From NCBI GenBank assembly GCA_009781225.1, contig WQYN01000004.1, forward strand, positions 1 through 35,450: DNA of 35,450 nt, given 5' to 3'. This document shows positions 16,100 through 27,092 of this stretch, one piece after another. The notes beneath the pieces are model-generated. The model was not told the DNA's origin. It did no database searches and was given only the letters and a program-made list of their open reading frames with translations. Within the stretch, counting starts at the first letter, position 1. Each line of letters opens with the position of its first letter. Made by a program: the position numbers and the translations under genes. This stretch comes from Micrococcales bacterium. GTDB lineage: Bacteria; Actinomycetota; Actinomycetes; Actinomycetales; WQXJ01.

Positions 16100-17170
16100 G
16101 TGACCCATCATCGAGGTGCTCGGGTCGCGGGCCTAGTCGCGCTGTCGGTGGTGCTGGGGCTTGGCACGGCGGGGGGGACGGGCTACTGGCTGTTGGCGAG
16201 CCGAATCGAGTCCTACGACACGACGCCGCAGCTGGTGAACCGGCCGGCGCCGCGGGGATCCACGGCCCCAGCGCAGGACGCGCTCGACCCCTTTGACGGC
16301 CGATCCGTCAACCTCCTGATCATCGGCTCTGACTCGCGCGACGGTGCGAATCGGGAGACCTCCGACGCCAAGGATGTCTCAGGCATGCGGTCGGACACGC
16401 TCATCATCGCCCACATCGCGGCGAACCGGCAGCGCATGATCCTCGCCTCGATCCCGCGCGACACGCTCGTCGACATCCCCGAGTGCACGATGTCAAACGG
16501 CTCCACCACCACCCCCGTCCACACGAAGATCAACGCGGCCTTCGCCTTCGGAGCGGCCTCCGGCGAGCATCTGGGGGACGCGGCGGCCTGCATCCAACAG
16601 ACCGTCGAGACCGTGACCGGGGTGAGGATCGACGGCTGGACGGTCATCGACTTCGCTGGGTTTTCCTCGATGGTCGACGCCCTGGGCGGAGTCAAGATAT
16701 GCGTCGACCGCGACATGTCCTCGACTAACGCCAAGCTCGACATCACGATGGGCTGCCACAAGTTCGACGGAAAGACCGCCCTGGCCTATGCCCGCGCGCG
16801 CAAGGGCAAGGGCATGCCCGAGGGCTCCGACCTAGCCCGGATCGGACGCCAGCAGCAGCTCATGGTCGCGATCCTCAAGAAGGCCGCTTCCTCCTCCCTG
16901 CTCACCGACCTGCCCGAGCTCTACCGATTCGCCGGGGCAGCCCTAGACGCAGCTGCTTTTTCTGAGGCTCTGGGATCCGTCAAAGCCCTAGCAGGCCTAG
17001 CCCGATCCCTACGATCCATCCCCCTAGAACGCATCGAACTAGTCACCGCCCCCTACGTCGACGCCGGCGACAGAGCCAACGTCCTCTTCTCCCTAGACGC
17101 CCCCGCCTTCTTCGATTCCCTAGCCGAAGACCGCCCCCTAGTAGGCGCCACCCCCACCCCCGCGTCCTAG
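16100..17170 (+). CDS. LCP (LytR-CpsA-Psr) family glycopolymer transferase, second copy
   Basis: A 356-residue membrane-anchored transferase with a short N-terminus, one transmembrane helix (about residues 9-31, VAGLVALSVVLGLGTAGGTG) and an LCP domain: SVNLLIIGSDSRDG, the M-R-S-D-T motif, SIPRDTLVDIP, KINAAFAFG, the segment WTVIDFAGFSSMVDALGGVK, and TALAYARARKG...DLARIGRQQQL. Arg and Asp residues that bind the polyprenyl pyrophosphate are kept. Compared with the first LCP it carries extra Cys-containing loops (DIPECTMSN, AAACIQQT, KICVDRD, MGCHKF), suggesting disulfides. The GTG at 16100 has no ribosome site; a CTG at 16043 has AAGGAG seven bases upstream and is in frame with no stop, so the protein may be 19 residues longer. 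The last 230 bases have unusual CTA-rich codon use. Confidence 0.9.
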   Translation: MTHHRGARVAGLVALSVVLGLGTAGGTGYWLLASRIESYDTTPQLVNRPAPRGSTAPAQDALDPFDGRSVNLLIIGSDSRDGANRETSDAKDVSGMRSDTLIIAHIAANRQRMILASIPRDTLVDIPECTMSNGSTTTPVHTKINAAFAFGAASGEHLGDAAACIQQTVETVTGVRIDGWTVIDFAGFSSMVDALGGVKICVDRDMSSTNAKLDITMGCHKFDGKTALAYARARKGKGMPEGSDLARIGRQQQLMVAILKKAASSSLLTDLPELYRFAGAALDAAAFSEALGSVKALAGLARSLRSIPLERIELVTAPYVDAGDRANVLFSLDAPAFFDSLAEDRPLVGATPTPAS

Positions 17171-17228
17171 CCCCCCAGCCGGAAACTGCGGAGTGGTCTC
17201 CTTGAAAAAAGCCCCCCAAAATTCAGGG

Positions 17229-17236
17229 AAACCACT
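17229..17236 (+). repeat. Target-site duplication, left copy
   Basis: AAACCACT directly precedes the left inverted repeat of the miniature element; an identical copy follows the right end at 17714-17721. Confidence 0.8.
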
Positions 17237-17713
17237 GGCTCTCCTGACCCGTCTGTGGGTTGGTTGGGTTCGGGTGTTGGTGGATCTGGGTAGTCGTCGA
17301 GGTTGACACTGTCGCGCCTGGGCGAAGGCACCGTGGCGGTGCCCGACGGCGTGACGCCCGCAGCGCCCGACACCGCTGCCTCGCCCGTCCCACACGAGGC
17401 AAAAGTCACAAACCCATGTGCAAAAGTCACAAACCCATGAGCAAAAGTCACAAGTCCATGAGCAGAAGTCGCAAGTCCAGGTTTTGGCTCCCGCGCCAAG
17501 TCCGGGCACTCCTGTGACCAGGGCAAACGCCGGACGTCGGGGACGGTGGCTGCGTCGAAACCTGGGTTTGTGACTTTTGCCCTCTTTGTGGGTGGCGCTG
17601 TCTGCGACGCGAAAGCCACCAATGCCGGGGCCTCGACACCCAAATCCCACCCAAAACAACCCGCCACCTGCACCTACACATCAAACCCAACCCACAGACG
17701 CGTCAGGAGAGCC
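17237..17713. mobile_element. 477-bp non-autonomous miniature transposable element, ISL3-like ends
   Basis: The ends are inverted repeats of 27 bp with one mismatch (17237-17263 and 17687-17713), beginning GGCTCTCCTGAC. An exact 8-bp direct repeat, AAACCACT, flanks them at 17229-17236 and 17714-17721. Ends beginning GG and an 8-bp duplication are the known pattern of the ISL3 family, so a relative of that family is the likely source of the transposase; this assignment is inference. No transposase or recognisable remnant lies inside. The interior has four 21-bp tandem repeats and one inverted copy of the same unit. The near-perfect ends and duplication suggest fairly recent insertion. Confidence 0.8.
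17400..17483 (+). repeat. Four 21-bp tandem repeats inside the miniature element
   Basis: Units 17400-17420, 17421-17441, 17442-17462 and 17463-17483 share the pattern CAAAAGTCACAAACCCATG plus two bases, with the first two nearly identical and the last most diverged. An 18-bp stretch of the unit recurs inverted at 17563-17580. There are no unique spacers between units, so this is not a CRISPR array. Confidence 0.9.
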
Positions 17714-17721
17714 AAACCACT
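17714..17721 (+). repeat. Target-site duplication, right copy
   Basis: AAACCACT follows the right inverted repeat and is identical to 17229-17236. Confidence 0.8.
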
Positions 17722-17763
17722 CCCCAGTCCGCTACCCCGGACCCCCCGGCGACAGAGAATGAG

Positions 17764-17769
17764 TACAGT
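17764..17769 (+). promoter_or_regulatory. Possible -10 hexamer of the antitoxin gene, leaderless
   Basis: TACAGT ends six bases before the ATG at 17776, so the transcript would start at or next to the start codon. No ribosome site is present. No clear -35 box is visible. Confidence 0.35.
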
Positions 17770-17775
17770 GCACCC

Positions 17776-21727
<3,952 letters not shown>

Positions 21728-21730
21728 CGC

Positions 21731-23377
21731 GTGGTCGACGTCACCATCAACGGGAAGAACCGTCCTAGCGACGGTCTGGAGGGACAGGTGGAGACCCCCA
21801 AACGGACACGATCCGGGCGGTCGGGGAACCTGCTGGTCGCATCGGCGGTGCTCCTCATCGTGGCCGCCTTGTCCGGCGTTTTCGTGTCGTGGCAAAGCGT
21901 GATGCTGCTTCGAGACACCCGGTACGACGCCCTGTCCGTGACCATCCTCGGCGACCTCGAAGAATTCCGAGGCCGGCTGAACGAGGAGATCAGCGCCGCC
22001 AGCGTCAGCAACCCTGACCAAGAGCGGTTGACGTTGGCGCAACAGGCCTCGGACAAGCAGGCGATCACTCTCACGACCCACGCCTCTGACGCGGGGCTGA
22101 TCCACGCGGTCGAGGACCAAGACTTGGCTGACCGGCTGCGCTCCTTCTTCGCCGATCCGGTCAAGGCCCTCAACGGCGCGCGCCCGGCCCCCGGAGGGCT
22201 TAGGGCTGTGGGCCTCGAGCAGGCGTTGATCGACATGGTGGAGTTGGCCGACCTGTGTTCCCGCTCCATCACCGATCCGGTTCTCGCGGCGCATGCGATC
22301 CAGCTGCCTTCCCTGGGCCCAAACAACGAGGTGAACGATCCCGCGCGCTCTGGGGCCATCGCCGAGATGGCAACCTCGGCCCGGTCTTTGACAACGCAAG
22401 CGACAGCCCGGCTAGTGACTGACCTCGTCATGACCGTGCTAGGCGCGACCGGGGCCGTGCTGCTCCTCCTCCTGTCGTCCCGCGAGAAGAAGCGCCGTGA
22501 AGCCCGCGACGCCGAAGCCCTAGAGCGCTCCTTGGCCGCGTTGGACGATGACGAACTCAACTCCCCAGAGGATCTCGCCGAAGGTGACCGGCCGGGTGGG
22601 CCGGTCCTGCCGGTCCAACCGGTCCTTCCGGTCGGGCCGTTCGGACCTGACGGACCCAAACTCCCCTCTGCCCCCGACCTCCCCACCCCGCCCGTCCCCG
22701 CCGCTCCGCCCACCACTCCGCCCGGTCCTCCATCAGCACGAGAACCGGCCCCGTTTGACGACTCCTTCCCGCCGGTGATCGCCGCACCTCGCATCCCCAC
22801 CCGGGATCGCCCCGAGTTCCGGCCGCGCGCGGGAGCCGGATTGTCGACCTTCCCCGCAGCCGCACACCCCGTGACGGGAGCCCACGAGGACGCCCCCCAG
22901 CCGCCGGCGATCCCCGGCCGACTCGACGATTCCTCTGACCACCCCACCCGCCTCTCCGATGCCATCCGAGAAGCCGCGGCGAGCGTCGGTCAGCCCCACC
23001 GAATGTGGGTCACCGAACGCGCCAACCCCGACCTAACACAAGATGCCCATCCCCTCATCGTCGAGATACTCAAACCCCTGCTCAACAACGCGATCCGATT
23101 CTCCCCTCCAGCATCCCGCATCCGCATCACGACCCGAGAGACCCCCACCGCCGTCAGGATCGACATCACCGACGAAGGCACAGGACTCGACCCAGAAACT
23201 GCCCGAATCCTCACCGCCGCCCTAGCAAACCCCCACGAAGCCCACCGCCTAGGAACCCGAGGCCTCCCCTCGGCCGCCCAAGCCGCCGCCCACCTAGGCG
23301 CCCGCGTAGGCCTAGTCCCCCACAAAAACGCCCCCGGCACCACCGCAGTAGTCCTCCTCCCCACCACCCTCCCGTAA
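21731..23377 (+). CDS. Membrane sensor with C-terminal GHKL (histidine-kinase-like) ATPase domain, no visible phosphoacceptor domain
   Basis: A 548-residue protein. Transmembrane helices lie at about 33-55 and 229-252, enclosing an extracytoplasmic domain of about 170 residues. A Pro-rich linker (about 290-400) leads to a HATPase_c-like domain (about 410-548). N-box: EILKPLLNNAIRFSPP; G1 box: DEGTGLD; C-terminal strand: TTAVVLLPTTLP. The nucleotide lid is degenerate: the usual GLGL is replaced by LGTRGLPSA. The segment between the second helix and the ATPase domain has no H-box or helical dimerisation domain. The N-box style with RFSPP resembles CvnA-type and nitrate-sensor-like kinases of streptomycetes, but no conservon genes (roadblock, DUF742, GTPase) and no response regulator are adjacent. 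It may bind ATP without phosphorylating a partner. The start is GTG, three bases after the upstream stop. Confidence 0.75.
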   Translation: MVDVTINGKNRPSDGLEGQVETPKRTRSGRSGNLLVASAVLLIVAALSGVFVSWQSVMLLRDTRYDALSVTILGDLEEFRGRLNEEISAASVSNPDQERLTLAQQASDKQAITLTTHASDAGLIHAVEDQDLADRLRSFFADPVKALNGARPAPGGLRAVGLEQALIDMVELADLCSRSITDPVLAAHAIQLPSLGPNNEVNDPARSGAIAEMATSARSLTTQATARLVTDLVMTVLGATGAVLLLLLSSREKKRREARDAEALERSLAALDDDELNSPEDLAEGDRPGGPVLPVQPVLPVGPFGPDGPKLPSAPDLPTPPVPAAPPTTPPGPPSAREPAPFDDSFPPVIAAPRIPTRDRPEFRPRAGAGLSTFPAAAHPVTGAHEDAPQPPAIPGRLDDSSDHPTRLSDAIREAAASVGQPHRMWVTERANPDLTQDAHPLIVEILKPLLNNAIRFSPPASRIRITTRETPTAVRIDITDEGTGLDPETARILTAALANPHEAHRLGTRGLPSAAQAAAHLGARVGLVPHKNAPGTTAVVLLPTTLP

Positions 23378-23405
23378 CGCCACCGACGAATCGACGTACC
23401 ACGTC

Positions 23406-24770
23406 CTAGAAGGCGAGAGCATCCCTGCCTGCCTCGAACTCGGCGAGCGCCTGGTCCGCCGCGCGCCGATCCACCGTTGCCACGGGGAACTGGCTGCCGT
23501 CCGTGATGGGGGATCGTCCAGTTGCATCTCCCGCGCCGAGTGCGAGGAATCCGACACTTTGGACCGCTGTCAGGGACCCAGAATTGTCGGATTCCTCGCA
23601 CTCGGCGTTGGGGCTCGATTCCGGGTTGGTGATGATGCCGTGGCCTAGGACACGGTCTCCCTGGTAGAGGACGGCGGACTGGCCCGGAGCGACGGCCCAG
23701 GCTGGTTCGAGAAGGTCGATTCGCCATCGTGCGCCTGGGTGGGGGCGAGCGGGGAGGGGGGAAGCGTGGGCGGGGAGGGGGGAAGCGTGGGCGGGGAGGG
23801 GGGTGCCGTGGGCGCGGACTTGGACTTCTACCTGGGCGCCTGGGGTGAGGGGGGCGTAGGTGAGGAGGTTCTCGATCTCTAGGGAGGTCGTGCGCAGGGC
23901 GTGCTTGGGGGCGACGTGGAGGGTGTTGGCCGCCACATCGACGCGGGAGACGTAGCGGGGGTGGCCGTCGGGGGCGGGGTTGGGCAGGGCGAGGCCGCGG
24001 CGCTGGCCCATGGTGTGGCCGACGGCGCCGCCGTGGGTCCCGACCTGGACGCCCCGCTCGTCGAGGATGGGACCGGGCTGGGCGCCCAGGCGAGATCGCA
24101 GGAAGGAGCGCACATCGCCATCGGGCACAAAGCAGAGGTCCGTGGAGTCGGGCTTGGTCGCAGCGGTGAGGCCGATGGCGGCGGCTCGCTCGCGCACGGC
24201 TGCTTTCGACGGGAAGTCGCCGAGGGGTAAAAGGGCGCGGGACAGGGCGTCGGGCCCAACGCCGGCGACGACATAGGACTGGTCTTTGGCCAGGTCGCGG
24301 GCGCGGGAGAGGGTGAGGCGACCCTCGGTGTCGGCGCCTAGGCGGGCGTAGTGGCCGGTGCAGACGGCGTCGAAGCCCAGGTCTTGGGCGCGGGTGATGA
24401 GTGCGCCGAACTTGATGTCCTGGTTGCAGCGGACGCAGGGGTTTGGGGTGCGGCCGGTGCGGTAGGCGTCGAGGAAGGGGGTGAGGACCAGGGCGTCGAA
24501 CTCGGCGCTGAGATCCCAGGTGAGGAGGTCAATGCCGAGAGTCTCGGCGGCCCGGAGCGCGTCGGCAGCGGTATCGGCAGAGCAGGAGCGGGCGCGGGGG
24601 GGCTGGGCTGCGGGGGCGGAGGCAGAACGAAGCGCCGACGCGTCGAGAACCCGGGCCCCGTGGAGGAGGAGGTGAACACCGACCACCTCGTGCCCGGCTT
24701 CCATCGCGAGCGCGGCAGCGACGGCTGAGTCGACCCCTCCACTCATCGCTGCCAGGACCTTGAGACCCAC
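23406..24770 (-). CDS. mnmA: tRNA-specific 2-thiouridylase MnmA
   Basis: Thiolates U34 at the wobble position of Lys, Glu and Gln tRNAs, using ATP to activate the base and sulfur relayed from a cysteine desulfurase. Motifs seen are the PP-loop AAMSGGVDSAVAA, the first catalytic Cys in TPNPCVRCNQDIKFGAL, TGHYARL, KDQSYVVAGV, the second catalytic Cys in DSTDLCFVPDGD, and HTMGQRRGL. The GTG at 24770 places KVLAAMSGG at the expected distance from the N-terminus; a longer frame adds an Arg-rich stretch unlike the family. From this start the protein has 454 residues, longer than usual. It contains a P-L-P-A-H-A-S repeat in the C-terminal barrel and, after VLGHGIITN, about 70 extra residues that include a perfect DNA palindrome. 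Confidence 0.94.
   Translation of the reverse strand: MGLKVLAAMSGGVDSAVAAALAMEAGHEVVGVHLLLHGARVLDASALRSASAPAAQPPRARSCSADTAADALRAAETLGIDLLTWDLSAEFDALVLTPFLDAYRTGRTPNPCVRCNQDIKFGALITRAQDLGFDAVCTGHYARLGADTEGRLTLSRARDLAKDQSYVVAGVGPDALSRALLPLGDFPSKAAVRERAAAIGLTAATKPDSTDLCFVPDGDVRSFLRSRLGAQPGPILDERGVQVGTHGGAVGHTMGQRRGLALPNPAPDGHPRYVSRVDVAANTLHVAPKHALRTTSLEIENLLTYAPLTPGAQVEVQVRAHGTPLPAHASPLPAHASPLPARPHPGARWRIDLLEPAWAVAPGQSAVLYQGDRVLGHGIITNPESSPNAECEESDNSGSLTAVQSVGFLALGAGDATGRSPITDGSQFPVATVDRRAADQALAEFEAGRDALAF
23534..23607. repeat. Perfect 23-bp inverted repeat in the 3' end of mnmA
   Basis: Arms 23534-23556 and 23585-23607 are exactly complementary (core GAGTGCGAGGAATCCGAC) and separated by 28 bases. 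Both arms are translated in frame as part of the MnmA C-terminal extension. In RNA the segment would make a very stable hairpin. It looks like an inserted palindromic repeat unit. Confidence 0.9.
23749..23811 (+). repeat. Three 21-bp G-rich tandem repeats within mnmA
   Basis: Units 23749-23769, 23770-23790 and a variant 23791-23811 encode P-L-P-A-H-A-S on the minus strand. The plus strand contains runs of four to six G separated by one to seven bases, meeting the usual G-quadruplex pattern. Confidence 0.85.
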
Positions 24771-24883
24771 GGGCGGGAGTCTACGCGGCGAGCGCGCCCG
24801 GCGAACCGAGCGACGGACGTGTGACATCGCTGCCCGCCGCGACCTCCACACGGCCGGTGGTCCGCTGCCTTCTCATGGTGCGT

Positions 24884-24889
24884 CACAAT
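24884..24889 (+). promoter_or_regulatory. Possible -10 hexamer of a leaderless glgX transcript
   Basis: CACAAT ends seven bases before the GTG start at 24897, and no ribosome site is seen. No clear -35 box. Confidence 0.3.
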
Positions 24890-24896
24890 TGACTCC

Positions 24897-27089
24897 GTGA
24901 CCGCAGCGACTCAGGCTGGCCCCAACGCCACTCCCCTCCCCTACCCTGCCACCCGCGTCCTTGGCCCGCGCCTTGTCGACGGGGGGCTGGACATTGTGGT
25001 CCCCTCCTGGCGTGCCACTGAGGTCACCCTCTGCCTCATCGACAACCCCCGCTCCCCTGACCAGCGAGAACGCCGCGTCCCCCTCTTTGGTCCTGACCAG
25101 GGCGTGTGGCACGCTCACATCCCCGACGTGCATCCCGGTCAGCACTACGGCATCAGAGCAGACGGCCCCTGGGATCCCGACGCCGGCCTCGTCTTCAACC
25201 CCAACAAGCTTCTCCTCGATCCCTACGCCCGCGCCATTGACGAGACCCCCCGCCTTGGCCCTGAGCTCTTCTCCCATGAGGTGGACGACAACCTCGCCTC
25301 ACGCAACACGCCCCGAACCCCAGACCAACGCGACTCCTCCCGCCTCAACGCCCACGCCATCGTTGTCAACACCACTTTCGACTGGGGCGACACCGCTCGC
25401 CCCCACATCCCCTGGGAGCAGACCTTCCTCTACGAGGCCCACGTCCGCAACCTCACGCGCCAACACCCCGACCTCCCCGAGGATCTCCGCGGCACCTACG
25501 CCGGGCTCGCCCATCCTGCCGTCATCGAGCACCTCACGAGCCTCGGCGTCACCTCCGTCGAGCTTCTTCCCATCCACGCGGCGATGACGGAAGCCGCCCT
25601 GACCAGCCAAGGCAAGATCAACGCCTGGGGCTATTCGACCCTCGCCTTCTTCGCCCCCGACCCCCGCCACGCCTCCGCCGCCGCCCGTGCCGCCGGCCCC
25701 CAGGCTGTCATGAACGAGGTCAAGGGCATGGTCAAGCTCCTCCACGCCGCGGGGATCGAGGTGATCCTCGACGTCGTCTACAACCACACCTGCGAGTCCG
25801 GCTCGCTGGGCCCCACCGTCTGCTGGCGCGGCCTGGACAACCTCACCTGGTATGCGCACGATGACGAGACTCCCATCGAGATCACAGACGTAACCGGATG
25901 CGGGAATTCCCTCGACTTCCGCCATCCCGAGGTCATCCAGATGACGCTCGACTCCCTGCGCTACTGGGCCAATGAATACCACATCGACGGCTTCCGCTAC
26001 GACCTCGCCGTCACCCTCGCCCGAGGTCAGCACGGCTTTTCTCCCGACCATCCCTTCCTGGTCGCCGTCAAGACAGACCCCGTTCTCCAAGGCCTGAAGC
26101 ACATCGCCGAGCCCTGGGACATTGGCCCCGACGGCTGGCAGACCGGCGGTTTCCCCCTCCCCTTCGCCGCCTGGAATGACCGCTTCCGCGACGACGCCCG
26201 CTCCTTCTGGCTGGCCAACCCCCGCGCCGAGTCCCACGGACACCCCGGCGTCTCCGCGAGAGACCTCGCCACCCGCCTCTCAGGCTCGGCCGACCTCTTC
26301 GCCTCCCAATCTCCCGGCCGCACCCCCCTCGCGAGCGTCAACTACATCGCCTCCCACGACGGATTCTCCCTCACTGACCTCGTCACTTACGATCAAAAAC
26401 ACAACCGCGAGAACGGCGAGGACAACCGCGACGGCCACGACGACAACCGCTCATGGAACCACGGGCGCGAGGGACCAATCCTCGGATTGGAGAGTGACGC
26501 CATCGTCCATCAGCGGCGTACGTCCGAGAGGAATCTGCTGGCCACGCTCGCTTTTGCTGCGGGAGTGCCGATGATTGCCGCGGGCGACGAGATGGGTCGC
26601 ACCCAGCGCGGCAACAACAACGCTTACTGTCTCGACTCGCCCGTGACCTGGATCAACTGGCGGCTCGAGCCCTGGCAGCGCGACCTCCTCGCCACGACGG
26701 CCGCGATGTTCCGCCTGCGCTCCCAGCACCCCGCGCTGCGTCCCACCCAGTTCTTCACCGGCAATCCCAAGGACGATGGCGTCCCTGACCTCGCGTGGTA
26801 TGACGCGGCCGGGCAGGTGGTTGGCTCGTGGCAGTGGGATGACTCGTCCTTCCGGACCCTCCAGATGCTCCGGCGTGGCCCCGCCCCCGGCGACCGCGAC
26901 GCCCTCCTGGTCATCAACGGCCGCGCCGAGCCCGCTTCGGTTATGCTCGCCCCGCCGCCACCTGGCCTGACCTGGGAACTCGTGGGCGATTCAGCCAAGC
27001 CCACTCCCGAGGAAACCCCCGCGGGCCCCACCGCCCCCGAGATCACCCTCAGCCCCCTCAGCCTCCGGCTATTCCTCTCGACAGCGTGA
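24897..27089 (+). CDS. glgX: Glycogen debranching enzyme GlgX (isoamylase type, GH13)
   Basis: Hydrolyses alpha-1,6 branch points of glycogen, acting on the limit dextrin left by glycogen phosphorylase. This 730-residue protein has an N-terminal carbohydrate-binding beta domain (about 15-105), the GH13 barrel and a C-terminal beta domain. Signatures are WEQTFLYEAHVRNLT, DVVYNHTCE, GFRYDLAVTL with the nucleophile Asp369, IAEPWDIG with the acid/base Glu405, and SHDGFSLTDLV with transition-state Asp488, then HNRENGEDNRDGHDDNRSWN, typical of GlgX. The start is GTG at 24897. It converges with glgP, three bases between stops, making a compact glycogen-breakdown locus. Confidence 0.95.
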   Translation: MTAATQAGPNATPLPYPATRVLGPRLVDGGLDIVVPSWRATEVTLCLIDNPRSPDQRERRVPLFGPDQGVWHAHIPDVHPGQHYGIRADGPWDPDAGLVFNPNKLLLDPYARAIDETPRLGPELFSHEVDDNLASRNTPRTPDQRDSSRLNAHAIVVNTTFDWGDTARPHIPWEQTFLYEAHVRNLTRQHPDLPEDLRGTYAGLAHPAVIEHLTSLGVTSVELLPIHAAMTEAALTSQGKINAWGYSTLAFFAPDPRHASAAARAAGPQAVMNEVKGMVKLLHAAGIEVILDVVYNHTCESGSLGPTVCWRGLDNLTWYAHDDETPIEITDVTGCGNSLDFRHPEVIQMTLDSLRYWANEYHIDGFRYDLAVTLARGQHGFSPDHPFLVAVKTDPVLQGLKHIAEPWDIGPDGWQTGGFPLPFAAWNDRFRDDARSFWLANPRAESHGHPGVSARDLATRLSGSADLFASQSPGRTPLASVNYIASHDGFSLTDLVTYDQKHNRENGEDNRDGHDDNRSWNHGREGPILGLESDAIVHQRRTSERNLLATLAFAAGVPMIAAGDEMGRTQRGNNNAYCLDSPVTWINWRLEPWQRDLLATTAAMFRLRSQHPALRPTQFFTGNPKDDGVPDLAWYDAAGQVVGSWQWDDSSFRTLQMLRRGPAPGDRDALLVINGRAEPASVMLAPPPPGLTWELVGDSAKPTPEETPAGPTAPEITLSPLSLRLFLSTA

Positions 27090-27092
27090 GGG

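Larger units (their letters stand above)
17171..17775. other. 605-bp non-coding gap between the second LCP gene and the antitoxin gene
   Basis: The gap contains a miniature transposon at 17237-17713 with 8-bp target repeats on both sides, described separately. Left of it, 17190-17197 (GGAGTGGT) is complementary to 17716-17723 (ACCACTCC), so the uninterrupted site was probably a hairpin behind the LCP gene. Minus-strand open frames of up to 168 codons cross the region, but they run through the tandem repeat and both element ends and look fortuitous. Right of the element is the start region of the antitoxin gene. Confidence 0.7.

Noticed and set aside
17400-17483. Possible CRISPR array
   Set aside because: The 21-bp units are directly joined with no spacers, diverge along the array, and no cas gene is near.
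17138-17673. Minus-strand open frames of 168-173 codons across the miniature element
   Set aside because: They run through both element ends and the 21-bp repeat, have no ribosome site, and encode repetitive peptides; the open frame follows from the 21-bp period.
24771-24851. N-terminal extension of mnmA
   Set aside because: The added 27 residues are almost all Arg/Ser/Pro, and family members begin just before the PP-loop.
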